Below, in pieces: positions 35,601-48,529 of a stretch of DNA of 64,000 bases (position 1 is its first letter; each line of letters opens with the position of its first letter). The notes beneath the pieces are model-generated. The model had not been told where the DNA came from. It saw nothing but the letters and a program-made list of their open reading frames with translations, and did not search any database. The stretch comes from Lathyrus oleraceus. Taxonomy: Eukaryota > Streptophyta > Magnoliopsida > Fabales > Fabaceae. The position numbers and the translations under genes are program-made. The DNA is taken from the NCBI RefSeq assembly GCF_024323335.1, contig NC_066581.1, forward strand, positions 39,137,199 to 39,201,198. Reading direction: 5' to 3'.

Positions 35601-37266
35601 TTGGAGATTTGAATCTCAAAACAGTGAGATTCAAACTCAATTTCCAATGGAAATTATCAAGATTATCCTCTGAAATGAAAGGGTTTGAAGGTTTGGAAGC
35701 AAAGTTGACGCACAGGGTCCCTAATTCTGAGTATAGAGGGCTCTATTTATAACCAAATAGATTGATATTTGCACACTTGAAATGGAATCCAAAAATAGCA
35801 ATGTGTACTTGCATGGGTGTGTGGGCATGTACATGCCCATAAAATCACTTCCTCTGATCCATAATTGAGTACAAGCAATTCTGAGATCATGTTGGAATGT
35901 TAGGCAATGGTGTATGGAAGTTTTAAGTTCAATTTGTGCCAAAGGATCACTCATGTTCAAGCCATGTGCATCCCATTCAAATCTTGTCCAAAATGAATGA
36001 AATTGTAGTTTTTTGAAAGGTTATGTCAAGAGGAACAACTTTCATGTTGGACACTTTTTCATTTAAAGCTTGGATCATGATGAAATTTGAGGTGGAAGTT
36101 GGGAAAATCAAACATGTCAAAACAAATTCTAAGTGTCAAGCCATATGTTCACTTATTCCACCTTGGCTAACGTTTTATATGAGCTTCAAATGAGAAAAGT
36201 TCCTTCATAAAAGTTGTATCTCTATCAAAGTTCTTCAAAATGGTCACAAATTTGACCTCATTTGGATTTTATATGAAGGAGTTATGCATTTTTGAAGTTG
36301 AGGAAAATCACTTGTTCAATGGCATTGGTCCAAAATGACCTATAATGTATCCTCATATCACATGCACATAAAAGTTGAGTTTTCTCTTCCTCCAAACATC
36401 AAATTTGAATTAGACATCTTGAATTTTATTGTGAAACTTAGAAATATTTCATCTCATAAAAATTGAGCAAGTTATAGCCTTGGGAAGTTGACCTCCAAAT
36501 TAGGGTTTAGACAAATTGACCTATAATCCTTCACCATAAAAAATGACTTTCCAAGAAAAACTAGCTCTAGATCTCAACATTAAAGTTTTTTGGAATATCA
36601 TTTAGAGTAACTTTTCTCTTGGAATCATTTTCATATGACAAATATTATAGGAGATAGGGTCTAGGGAACCCAGTTTTGATCAGATGAATTCCTCTAGTCA
36701 ACCACCATCAACCACTTGCTAACTTGCAATTCTCTTGACTTTTGGGACCCATGGAATATCATATATGCATAAGATGATGAAATTTTAAGTATCCCTTGAA
36801 TTATTTGGTCAATTATTGAAGAATCTTGTTGGAGGAGTTACACAAGATACCCAGATGAACTAGGGTTTCCAAGGCAAACCCACTCCAAACTCTTGGTGAT
36901 TTCTTGATCAAAATAAAATGTGAAACTCACGGGGATTCATATATGATGTCTAGAGCCATAATAGACCAATTCTTGATTGGGCTCCTTGCAATAAGGGTCT
37001 TAAACCCTAGATATGAGCTTGATAGATCAAAGGTGAGCATGTGCACAACCTACAAAAGAGTTAGACAAATACAAACGCATATTTTTGGTATTTTGGTTAG
37101 TAAATGATAAAATACAAAGTATGAGACAATTAAATGATGCTTTGTGATCTCTCCCAATGCAAACCCAATGAATGAGGGGTAAGGAGGATGCCAAGATGTG
37201 ATCCCAATGCCAATGCATATGATAAGATAGCATGAGGGATCTTAGGGTCAAAATTGGGGTCTTACA
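32606..37266 (-). repeat. Long Ogre-type LTR of element E (3' LTR)
   Basis: Begins TGTAAGACCCCAATTTTGAC at 37266 (minus strand), a typical Ogre/Tat LTR start, preceded by a purine tract AAATAGGGGCAGC as expected for a polypurine tract next to a 3' LTR. The far end is near 32606-32625, where GCGCGGTGGCAACTCTGG occurs. The length of about 4.7 kb suits giant Ogre LTRs. There is no coding region; frames at 35275-35640 and elsewhere have no support. The exact lower boundary is uncertain. Confidence 0.7.
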
Positions 37267-37805
37267 GCTGCCCCTATTTAAGGACGTTCTAACTGAGAAG
37301 ATGAAGGTTAAAATATTCGCATCGACTCAGTAGAATGGGCTTAAATAACAACATATAGAAACAAATTTTGGTCCCTAAGAGACCTCATGATGCATATGAT
37401 ATGAATGTTAAAATAAATCTCTGTGGGGAAATGTTGCCACAAAGGAAAAGAATTCGGAGAAACTGAAAATCCGCAGGAGCATAATGCATTTCGTAAGGAA
37501 AACTCACTAGGGAGACAAAGACTCTGAGGGGATAAAAGGGTTATGCGTAGGCCAGGCCACGACTTAATACTGTTGGGGAACACTAGGGATTCCATAAAAA
37601 TAAATTAATGGAAAGACTCAACTGGGGAAAAAAGGACATCTACGGGGGGGAAGCGAGTAGATCAGAGCAAAAGCTGAAATACCCAAGCCTAGCAGGAAAT
37701 GGCAATTTCACTAAGGAAATACACACTCAAACTCAATTGGGGAAGAAAATATCTTCAACACAAGAGGAGCAGAAATATATTATCCACTACCGGTTACTGG
37801 GTAAG

Positions 37806-39165
37806 TGTTGGTGTAAGCCCTAGAGGCCAATACTTTTGGTACTTGTATCGAATTATTTATTAATAATAAAAAGGCATTTTTCTTTATTATGTTTGTTTAA
37901 TAAAGTCCCTGGAATAGATAGTCCATTTAATGTATCAAGTATGACTTAATCATGAGATCACATTAAACATAAGGACACTATTCTTAAAATGTCCGTAGTC
38001 AAGCTTTATTATGAAATGGGATAACATTAAGGCATGGAGACTATTATGTTTGTAGACTGATGATCACGTCTCATGGATCATGGATAAAGAGTTATCAAGT
38101 CTTAAACATAGGTATGAATATTAAGAGTAATATTCATACTGGATTGACCCGCTATGAGAATACTATATAGAAAGTTATGCAAAGTGTCATAAGTTATTCT
38201 CATGGTGATAATAGTGTATACCACTCTTCGACCTGAAACCACTATGGATCCTAGATGTAGAGTCGAGTGCTTTATTGCTGATCCAACGTTGTCCGTAACT
38301 GGATAACCATAAAGGCAGTTGATAGGTACTCCACGAAGCATGCTGAGGGACATGAGTGTCCTAGATGGAATTTGCCAATCCTGCTTAACAGGATAAATGT
38401 CTATGGGCCCAATATTGAACTGGACAAGGGTGACATGGTCTATACCTTGTGTTCAATATAGACATAAGGGCAAAGGGGTAATTATACACATAATTATTAT
38501 CACAGGAGGTTTTGTCAGATCACATGACATTTTCGTGACTTGGGTAGCAGTGATGTGTTGCTAGATACCGCTCACTGTTTATTATGTTAAATGCATGATT
38601 TAATATAATTGCCAACGCCGCGAAAACCTATAGGGTCACACACAAAGGACGGATTGATGAGAGATAGAATAATTAAGGAACATCGTAAGGTACGGTGTAC
38701 TTAAGAAGAATACGAAATATGGTAAAGTACCAAATACTTAAGTGATTTTGGCATATTCTGAGATATGGGCCAAAATGCACTTAAGTGGGCTTTTTGGCTT
38801 GAAGCCCACACAAGTGGTTCTATAAATAGAACCCCTTGGGTAGAAGCATTCACACTCCAGACAACACAACTGAAGAGTTGGAATTTCGTATCTCTCTCTC
38901 TCACTCAAAGCCTTCACTCACAAACAGCTAGCACTGCGATTGAAGGAATTCGTTCGTGTGGACTGAGTAGAGACGTTGTCATCGTTCAACGTTCGTGATC
39001 GCCCCGTGGATCTATATCAAAGGTTGATCATTGTCAGAGATCTGCACCAAAGGTTTGAATCTCCACAAGAGGTAACGATTCTATCACTAATCATGCTCAT
39101 TCGTAAGGATCATTAAAGGAGAAATTTTTATATTCCGCTGCGCCTTGGATGGCAATTCTCCTTCA
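37806..39165. mobile_element. Solo LTR (probably Ty1/copia), copy 1
   Basis: 1360 bp, TGTTGGTGTAAGCCC...CTCCTTCA, flanked by GTAAG at 37801-37805 and 39166-39170. TG...CA ends and a 5-bp duplication define an LTR. No internal region, primer site or polypurine tract adjoins it, so it is a solo LTR. The superfamily is inferred from general appearance only. Confidence 0.8.
38819..38828 (+). promoter_or_regulatory. TATA box of the solo LTR
   Basis: TCTATAAATAGAACC, a canonical plant TATA box two thirds into the LTR, followed about 30 bp on by CATTCACACTCCAGAC as a likely initiation region. It fixes the LTR orientation as plus. The duplicate copy is at 42985-42994. Confidence 0.6.
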
Positions 39166-39174
39166 GTAAGGAGA

Positions 39175-39990
39175 TAAAAAAATCTGACAGGGAGGACATC
39201 CGTTATCGATTAGGGTAAACATATCAAGGATGACTCACTGAAGGCAACTAGGAGGTGTATTCATTACCGATTACTGGGTAAGAATAAAACTACTAGGAAA
39301 AGCCGAAAATAGGATTTACAACTACCAGTTACTGGGCAGAAGACCAAAGGGAGAGAATATCCGTCACTTGTTAAAGTGAACATATAAAGGATAGACTCAA
39401 AGGAAATAAAATCCATCATCGATTAAGATAAACATATCAAGGATAGACTTGCCTGGGGATGTTAAGGAGGATATCCGTCATCGGTTAGGATGAATATATC
39501 AAGGATAAACCGCCTGAACAAAGTAGGAATTACATCTATCGAATGCTGGATAAAATACCAAAAAGAGAATATCCGTCACCGGTTAGGATGAACATATCAA
39601 GGATAGACTCCACGGGGAGAAATAGGAATTATATCTATCGATTATTGGATAGAATGCCACAAAGAGAATATCCGTCATCGGTTAAGATGAACATAACAAG
39701 GATAAAATCTGAAAAGGGGAGAAAAAAGCAGGATTTACAACTACCGATTACTGGGCAGAAGACCGCAAAGAGAAGGAAACCCGTCACCGATTAGGATGAA
39801 CATATCAAGGATTAACTCTCTAGGGGATGAAATAGGGATTACAACTACCTTTTTACTGGGTAGAATACCACAAAGAGAATATCTGTCACCGGTTAAGATG
39901 AACATATCAAGGATAAACTCAAAGCAGGGGAAGAAAATATCTGTCATCGGTTAGGATGAACATATCAAGGATATACTTCCCGGGAAACGT
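39175..39990. repeat. Degenerate tandem repeats in E 3' region, copy 1
   Basis: About nine units of roughly 80-95 bp built on GAGAATATCCGTCACCGGTT, AGGATGAACATATCAAGGATA and CTACCGATTACTGGGTAG. Such arrays are characteristic of Ogre 3' untranslated regions. Copy 2 is at 43341-44156. Confidence 0.75.
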
Positions 39991-41512
39991 AAAAACGAAT
40001 CCGCTGAGGATAAAAGGGTTACTCTTGCCGGGTATTGGGCAGGACGTAACAAACTGCAAACTAAGAAGAATATTACCAGTTACTGGGTAATAAACTCTTA
40101 GAGGACCAACAACATCTATCTAGGTAAGATCTAGAAAGAAACGGTCAATCAAGACTCAACCCAATGAGGATATAACTCAAGGGGAGTGGTTCCTTCCAGA
40201 TAATCAACTGGGGAGGAAACTGAAATAATAATCATCCATGAGGAAATAACTCAGTCGGGAATAGGAGAAAGGTTAAAGTCTTTCTGCTTAATGGGTTGAC
40301 ACTCTACAATTAAAGGAGGACAAACACACCAAACCTGCATGGGGATAAAGTATCACCATAACAGAGACTTAAAATAACAATGAATCACAAGGTGTAATGA
40401 AATAATGAAATTTATGAATGTATATGTATATGTGATGATTATCCTGACGAAACGATCGCAAAAGATATGACTGTCACTGATTTGAATCATCGATACAATT
40501 ATCGGCCAATCCACACAAGAGGGAAACAACTGCTGGAGAAGAGATCAAACACCTCGAAGGCTCAATCCTGGATGGGGAAAGCACAAGGATCTGCTGAGGA
40601 AACTGTTATCAAGCCTGTGGGGAATTTTAGGTTAACACCATATCAAATGGGAGACAACCCTGCAGGGGAATAACACAAATATCTGCTCAGAATCAGAGAA
40701 AAACTCTGACTAGGGACTAATCTGATGATGATTTACGGAGAAGCAAAAATTCTTCCAAAACCAAACAAACTGCTGAAATAGCGCGCCTATAACTCAAAGG
40801 GAGGCCAATAAACTCTACTAGGAATGTCAACAAAACTCGGCTGGGAAAACCAACAAACATCGGATGCTGATATGCTGTCGGGGATGAAAGACAGGGGTCA
40901 CGCCAACTGCTTGGGGAGAACCAACAATGCTCCACACTTAGGGCTTACCATTTTCAAACCACTGTTGATATTCCTTTTAATGAAATCGATTGCTTAAAAA
41001 TAACTGCTTTTATATATTTAAGAAAATATGATTTTGATTAAAAATTCAATTTTAAAAAATGATCATAATAAAATTTAAAACTATTTGGCTGAATAATAAA
41101 TAAGAGTAAAGACAATTGGATAAAAGCTCAACTTTATTTAATAGAATGGTAGTCTGTAAATGACAAGACTCCATAGATCTTTACAAAAAGTTGAAAAATG
41201 GCAATTTACATGGAAAAGGGGCTACATTGAATACAATGATCACTGATCCTTCTACCAACTATTGATATCCACTGTGCTCTTGGCGATAGCTGGAGATGAT
41301 GAATCAGAATTGATTTGCTCAAGAATGTCTTCAAAACTGAAGATCAGCAGGATGAAGTTACTTGCCATAATCCCTAATTTTTGCATAAATTGCCCCAAGG
41401 TGGGGTACTCAATTTATCGGGATAATTCTTTTCCATTTTATGTATCTAACTTTTGCCTGGATCGCCCTTTCGGGTTCAATCCACCGAGACGCTCATTTTT
41501 GCCAAAGCCACC

Positions 41513-41705
41513 TGTAACACCCCAAAATTTGCCCTCCTTATTCACGCATTCATTTTTAGGTCATTTAACATTAGATACATTGCATTTCATCATGTCAATC
41601 GGGATTAGCTCCAAGAAGCTTGAACATCATCCAGGACACTTTGTGGGTTCTATTTAGATGATCAGTCAACACAAGGGAAAGACTTGAGTTACTTCCAACA
41701 GGGGT
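41513..41705 (+). repeat. Fragment of the Ogre D LTR start
   Basis: TGTAACACCCCAAAATTTGC and the next ~190 bp are identical to 45679-45871. It breaks at CAGGGG and is followed by duplicated E sequence, showing that D was already present when the duplication formed. Confidence 0.88.
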
Positions 41706-41971
41706 TCTATGCGTAGGCCAGGCCACGACTTAATACTGTTGGGGAACACTAGGGATTCCATAAAAATAAATTAATGGAAAGACTCAACTGGGGAAAAAAG
41801 GACATCTACGGGGGGGAAGCGAGTAGATCAGAGCAAAAGCTGAAATACCCAAGCCTAGCAGGAAATGGCAATTTCACTAAGGAAATACACACTCAAACTC
41901 AATTGGGGAAGAAAATATCTTCAACACAAGAGGAGCAGAAATATATTATCCACTACCGGTTACTGGGTAAG

Positions 41972-43331
41972 TGTTGGTGTAAGCCCTAGAGGCCAATACT
42001 TTTGGTACTTGTATCGAATTATTTATTAATAATAAAAAGGCATTTTTCTTTATTATGTTTGTTTAATAAAGTCCCTGGAATAGATAGTCCATTTAATGTA
42101 TCAAGTATGACTTAATCATGAGATCACATTAAACATAAGGACACTATTCTTAAAATGTCCGTAGTCAAGCTTTATTATGAAATGGGATAACATTAAGGCA
42201 TGGAGACTATTATGTTTGTAGACTGATGATCACGTCTCATGGATCATGGATAAAGAGTTATCAAGTCTTAAACATAGGTATGAATATTAAGAGTAATATT
42301 CATACTGGATTGACCCGCTATGAGAATACTATATAGAAAGTTATGCAAAGTGTCATAAGTTATTCTCATGGTGATAATAGTGTATACCACTCTTCGACCT
42401 GAAACCACTATGGATCCTAGATGTAGAGTCGAGTGCTTTATTGCTGATCCAACGTTGTCCGTAACTGGATAACCATAAAGGCAGTTGATAGGTACTCCAC
42501 GAAGCATGCTGAGGGACATGAGTGTCCTAGATGGAATTTGCCAATCCTGCTTAACAGGATAAATGTCTATGGGCCCAATATTGAACTGGACAAGGGTGAC
42601 ATGGTCTATACCTTGTGTTCAATATAGACATAAGGGCAAAGGGGTAATTATACACATAATTATTATCACAGGAGGTTTTGTCAGATCACATGACATTTTC
42701 GTGACTTGGGTAGCAGTGATGTGTTGCTAGATACCGCTCACTGTTTATTATGTTAAATGCATGATTTAATATAATTGCCAACGCCGCGAAAACCTATAGG
42801 GTCACACACAAAGGACGGATTGATGAGAGATAGAATAATTAAGGAACATCGTAAGGTACGGTGTACTTAAGAAGAATACGAAATATGGTAAAGTACCAAA
42901 TACTTAAGTGATTTTGGCATATTCTGAGATATGGGCCAAAATGCACTTAAGTGGGCTTTTTGGCTTGAAGCCCACACAAGTGGTTCTATAAATAGAACCC
43001 CTTGGGTAGAAGCATTCACACTCCAGACAACACAACTGAAGAGTTGGAATTTCGTATCTCTCTCTCTCACTCAAAGCCTTCACTCACAAACAGCTAGCAC
43101 TGCGATTGAAGGAATTCGTTCGTGTGGACTGAGTAGAGACGTTGTCATCGTTCAACGTTCGTGATCGCCCCGTGGATCTATATCAAAGGTTGATCATTGT
43201 CAGAGATCTGCACCAAAGGTTTGAATCTCCACAAGAGGTAACGATTCTATCACTGATCATGCTCATTCGTAAGGATCATTAAAGGAGAAATTTTTATATT
43301 CCGCTGCGCCTTGGATGGCAATTCTCCTTCA
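41972..43331. mobile_element. Solo LTR, copy 2 (arisen by segmental duplication)
   Basis: Same element and same GTAAG flanks (41967-41971, 43332-43336) as copy 1. It did not insert independently. Confidence 0.85.
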
Positions 43332-43340
43332 GTAAGGAGA

Positions 43341-44156
43341 TAAAAAAATCTGACAGGGAGGACATCCGTTATCGATTAGGGTAAACATATCAAGGATGAC
43401 TCACTGAAGGCAACTAGGAGGTGTATTCATTACCGATTACTGGGTAAGAATAAAACTACTAGGAAAAGCCGAAAATAGGATTTACAACTACCAGTTACTG
43501 GGCAGAAGACCAAAGGGAGAGAATATCCGTCACTTGTTAAAGTGAACATATAAAGGATAGACTCAAAGGAAATAAAATCCATCATCGATTAAGATAAACA
43601 TATCAAGGATAGACTTGCCTGGGGATGTTAAGGAGGATATCCGTCATCGGTTAGGATGAATATATCAAGGATAAACCGCCTGAACAAAGTAGGAATTACA
43701 TCTATCGAATGCTGGATAAAATACCAAAAAGAGAATATCCGTCACCGGTTAGGATGAACATATCAAGGATAGACTCCACGGGGAGAAATAGGAATTATAT
43801 CTATCGATTATTGGATAGAATGCCACAAAGAGAATATCCGTCATCGGTTAAGATGAACATAACAAGGATAAAATCTGAAAAGGGGAGAAAAAAGCAGGAT
43901 TTACAACTACCGATTACTGGGCAGAAGACCGCAAAGAGAAGGAAACCCGTCACCGATTAGGATGAACATATCAAGGATTAACTCTCTAGGGGATGAAATA
44001 GGGATTACAACTACCTTTTTACTGGGTAGAATACCACAAAGAGAATATCTGTCACCGGTTAAGATGAACATATCAAGGATAAACTCAAAGCAGGGGAAGA
44101 AAATATCTGTCATCGGTTAGGATGAACATATCAAGGATATACTTCCCGGGAAACGT
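43341..44156. repeat. Degenerate tandem repeats in E 3' region, copy 2
   Basis: Duplicate of the array at 39175-39990, offset by 4166 bp. Confidence 0.75.
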
Positions 44157-45678
44157 AAAAACGAATCCGCTGAGGATAAAAGGGTTACTCTTGCCGGGTA
44201 TTGGGCAGGACGTAACAAACTGCAAACTAAGAAGAATATTACCAGTTACTGGGTAATAAACTCTTAGAGGACCAACAACATCTATCTAGGTAAGATCTAG
44301 AAAGAAACGGTCAATCAAGACTCAACCCAATGAGGATATAACTCAAGGGGAGTGGTTCCTTCCAGATAATCAACTGGGGAGGAAACTGAAATAATAATCA
44401 TCCATGAGGAAATAACTCAGTCGGGAATAGGAGAAAGGTTAAAGTCTTTCTGCTTAATGGGTTGACACTCTACAATTAAAGGAGGACAAACACACCAAAC
44501 CTGCATGGGGATAAAGTATCACCATAACAGAGACTTAAAATAACAATGAATCACAAGGTGTAATGAAATAATGAAATTTATGAATGTATATGTATATGTG
44601 ATGATTATCCTGACAAAACGATCGCAAAAGATATGACTGTCACTGATTTGAATCATCGATACAATTATCGGCCAATCCACACAAGAGGGAAACAACTGCT
44701 GGAGAAGAGATCAAACACCTCGAAGGCTCAATCCTGGATGGGGAAAGCACAAGGATCTGCTGAGGAAACTGTTATCAAGCCTGTGGGGAATTTTAGGTTA
44801 ACACCATATCAAATGGGAGACAACCCTGCAGGGGAATAACACAAATATCTGCTCAGAATCAGAGAAAAACTCTGACTAGGGACTAATCTGATGATGATTT
44901 ACGGAGAAGCAAAAATTCTTCCAAAACCAAACAAACTGCTGAAATAGCGCGCCTATAACTCAAAGGGAGGCCAATAAACTCTACTAGGAATGTCAACAAA
45001 ACTCGGCTGGGAAAACCAACAAACATCGGATGCTGATATGCTGTCGGGGATGAAAGACAGGGGTCACGCCAACTGCTTGGGGAGAACCAACAATGCTCCA
45101 CACTTAGGGCTTACCATTTTCAAACCACTGTTGATATTCCTTTTAATGAAATCGATTGCTTAAAAATAACTGCTTTTATATATTTAAGAAAATATGATTT
45201 TGATTAAAAATTCAATTTTAAAAAATGATCATAATAAAATTTAAAACTATTTGGCTGAATAATAAATAAGAGTAAAGACAATTGGATAAAAGCTCAACTT
45301 TATTTAATAGAATGGTAGTCTGTAAATGACAAGACTCCATAGATCTTTACAAAAAGTTGAAAAATGGCAATTTACATGGAAAAGGGGCTACATTGAATAC
45401 AATGATCACTGATCCTTCTACCAACTATTGATATCCACTGTGCTCTTGGCGATAGCTGGAGATGATGAATCAGAATTGATTTGCTCAAGAATGTCTTCAA
45501 AACTGAAGATCAGCAGGATGAAGTTACTTGCCATAATCCCTAATTTTTGCATAAATTGCCCCAAGGTGGGGTACTCAATTTATCGGGATAATTCTTTTCC
45601 ATTTTATGTATCTAACTTTTGCCTGGATCGCCCTTTCGGGTTCAATCCACCGAGACGCTCATTTTTGCCAAAGCCACC

Positions 45679-47409
45679 TGTAACACCCCAAAATTTGCCC
45701 TCCTTATTCACGCATTCATTTTTAGGTCATTTAACATTAGATACATTGCATTTCATCATGTCAATCGGGATTAGCTCCAAGAAGCTTGAACATCATCCAG
45801 GACACTTTGTGGGTTCTATTTAGATGATCAGTCAACACAAGGGAAAGACTTGAGTTACTTCCAACAGGGGTCTATTCGTCAGTCAAAACGTTAATCTTGA
45901 AGGAGCAAAGGTTTGTTCATGAGCTGTCATGCTCGCTAGGCGAATCCCACGTGTTTTGAAAAAAAAAGAAAAACGAAAAACGAAAAAAAATGATTTTTTT
46001 TTAAATAAATAAATAAATAAAAGAAAAATCTCAGACTTGGACCTCTCTCAAAAGCCCACTAAGCTACCAATATTAGGCTATAAATTCAGAGTTTCAATAA
46101 AACAAAATGCCATTCTATTCCTATTACCCTGGCTGGAAAAAGATAGTGAGAGAAGAGCTAACAGAGTTCAGAACAACCTCCAAACCCTGAAGGGAACTCA
46201 ACTGCACAGAATCACCTCTGGCTCACATAAACCCTAAAGATTGTTTTGCAAACCTCACAGGTGCAACTCAATTTTAATCAAGCTCTCCAATCAGGTTTGC
46301 CCTATTCCCATTATTTTACGCCTTCAATTTGAATGTTCTAAATGTGTGATGTATTATGTTTGAATTTGGAAGTGTGGATATCGTTAGGTTTCGCACATGC
46401 ATGAATGTATAAATAATGCCTTGAATGCTTAATCGTTTAATTTCTGAAGTGTATGCCACAAGGTTTGAGGTTTCTGAAACCATACTGTTATCCTTGAAAA
46501 ACCATACTATTTTGCTCTAATCTGACTTACGTTTGTCATAGCATGTTTTCTCCTAATCCTTATCCTGTTTCACTAACCCTTTTGTTGAGTTTTTGTGAAG
46601 GCTCACATGACTTTTGCAGGGATAGCTCGTTGGATATTCCACTTTGCTTGTGGGATACCATTTGGGAGATTTATTCTGATTGCCTTGTTGGCACGTTTAC
46701 TTTATACATGTTTGTTTTGTATGTGTTCGTATCCCCGCAGGTAGCGCGGTTCCTTCGTCAAGGACTGCCTTTTTGCATGAGCATCCCTAACCCTACCAAC
46801 TCATTGATTTTTCTTCTCCTAAGAACACGTTAACTCCTTCTACTACAGGCGAGTAAGTCTCCAAAGGTCGAGCATCCGGTAGATTGCGTAGTAACGTCGT
46901 TCGTCCAAAACCCAATCCATAACCCCGTAGTTAGCCGAACTACGGCTTGCTCTGATTCTCATTCCAGATGAGATACGTAGGCATAAGACGCGATGTCTTA
47001 GCGAGCACAATTACCCTTAACCCCTAGGTAGCCGAGCTACGAAGACTCTGATTCTCAGATTCAGATGAGATACGTATGCAGTGGATGCGACATCCGTGCG
47101 AGTCATTTTCTTTCGACCCCCTTTTTTTAGTAAATAACACATTAGATAAACCCACACCCTTTAGATAAGAACTACAAGAGTGGATCCCGTAGAGTACTAC
47201 AGATGCGTAGGGGTGCTAATACCTTCCCTTCGCATAATCGACTCCCAAACCCAAAATTTGGTTGCGAGACCCTGTCTTGTCCTTTCCTTTTTCCAGGTTT
47301 ACTTCGAGCGTTTGCTTTCCCTCCTTTGGGATAAATAACGCGCGGTGGCGACTCTCCTGTCTTTCTTCGCCGGTTGTTTTTTTCGCATTCCATTTTTCAG
47401 GTTGCGACA
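45679..47409 (+). repeat. Ogre D 5' LTR
   Basis: 1731 bp, TGTAACACCCC...GTTGCGACA, homologous to the Ogre A LTRs but shorter and divergent in the central region, which has A-rich and AAAT tracts at about 45960-46025. Confidence 0.85.
46078..46087 (+). promoter_or_regulatory. TATA box in Ogre D LTR
   Basis: GGCTATAAATTCAGAG, conserved as TTATAAATTCAGAG in Ogre A's 5' LTR. Likely start of the U3/R boundary; transcription would begin about 30 bp downstream. Confidence 0.5.
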
Positions 47410-47431
47410 GCTGGCGACTCTGCTAGGGACC
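47410..47431 (+). promoter_or_regulatory. Ogre D primer binding site region
   Basis: GCTGGCGACTCTGCTAGGGA directly after the LTR. The GGCGACTCTGCTxGGGA core is the tRNA-Arg-type Ogre primer site with one base changed relative to A. Confidence 0.65.
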
Positions 47432-48529
47432 CGGTTTCCCTAAGCGAGTCCCTACTAGCTTTTGTAGGTTGTTTGTTTATTGGGTGTTTATTCTTTTATA
47501 CAGTTATTCATCTTTCAGCATTTACCTGCTTTATTGCATTGTGTACATATGACTGCCGTATCTGTTGGTTCTGTTTGTGAGATGAGTTCTATACCCGAAC
47601 TCGAGTGCACTTAGGATAGGAGAATGGCATAGTCTTGTTGACTTGTGTGGAGTTATTCCTTAGCAAGTTGACTTGCAAGCCCATTCACTTGGTGGAGGTC
47701 ATGTTGAGATCAATAATGTCACACAAGTAAGTTGTGGTTAGACATTACTTTTTCCAATATAGACTTAGAAGCCAAGGACCTTAGTTTACCAAACCCATCT
47801 TGGCCTATTTGTAGGACGTAGTGCGAAAGTCGTTCAAGTGTAAGATTTGATACGATTGTTACGCGATACTACACTCATAAGAGTCTCTCTTGAGAGTATT
47901 TTTGGAATACGAGTAGTCGTTCCTCCAATAATATCCGAAAGATGGGATTATGACTATGGGAACCTTTTGTAGAACATGTTTGGCAGGTTTAAACTTTAGT
48001 ACACTCCCTTTGGATGGTTCTTAACATAAACTCCATGCTCGTGACTTACAACAAACCCTTGATTCATGGTCGATCCGTTCAGGTATCCTTAATATCAATG
48101 AAACTTGGGTGTTGATAAGGTGTAAACCATAATCCACCAAAAATGGATGGTTGATATTAAGGATAACATGATCCATCCCATGACCTTTGTTTGGTGTGCT
48201 TTGCTTGATCCTCTTAATTTCTCTCCAGGCAGTGCAACCTGACAGATGTTCAAGCGGATCCAGCAGTTCTGATTGACATGCCATTGCATTGCATAACATC
48301 ATCTGCATATTTGCATCCAACATCTCATGCTTATTCATTTGCAGGGTATTCCCTTTTTAAGGGGCGCCTTAAAATTGAATAAGCAGTGCATCGCATACCA
48401 TGCATACTAACCCTTGTTTGTTTTGCAGGTGTCACCGCAGTGTCTAATGTTTGTTCCCTATTTCAGGAAGTTATTGGTCCCAAGCGAGTTCACAGGTACC
48501 CGACAAAGGAAAATCGTCCACGACTAGCA
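47432..48529 (+). other. Ogre D leader
   Basis: Long untranslated leader, homologous to Ogre A's leader close to the LTR (GACCCGGTTTCCCTAAGCGA) and from about 48220. The middle part has no match in A and no coding content that I recognise. Confidence 0.55.

Larger units (their letters stand above)
37542..41707. repeat. 4166-bp tandem duplication, copy 1
   Basis: Every landmark recurs exactly 4166 bp further on (for example GCGTAGGCCAGGCC at 37545 and 41711). Covers E 3' region, a solo LTR, E repeats and the first 193 bp of the D LTR. The junction near 41705-41710 reads GGGGTTCTATGCGTAGG. Confidence 0.92.
37267..45678 (-). mobile_element. Element E 3' region, interrupted and duplicated
   Basis: Non-coding 3' sequence of the minus-strand Ogre-type element. 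It has the recurrent CTGGGGAxxA phrases seen in Ogre A's 3' region, a repeat array, and the pol-proximal CGCCCTTTCGGGTT phrase at about 41463 and 45629. It contains a solo LTR and is tandemly duplicated. The first 193 bp of the Ogre D LTR (41513-41705) are included in copy 1. E's coding region would lie beyond D, outside the window. Confidence 0.65.
41708..45873. repeat. 4166-bp tandem duplication, copy 2
   Basis: Direct repeat of the preceding unit. By eye I see two substitutions: CACTAATC at 39085 against CACTGATC, and CCTGACGAAAC against CCTGACAAAAC at about 44610. It runs on into the intact D LTR. Confidence 0.92.

Noticed and set aside
35275..35640. Possible small gene in the E LTR
   Set aside because: Short frames without domains inside a long LTR; no introns or homology that I can recognise.
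39175..39990. CRISPR-like regular repeats
   Set aside because: Repeats are degenerate, the unit is ~90 bp without unique spacers, and the genome is eukaryotic; they are Ogre 3' region repeats.
43341..45678. Treating the second solo LTR and repeat array as independent insertions
   Set aside because: Flanks, target duplication and sequence are identical at an offset of 4166 bp, so they are one duplicated segment.
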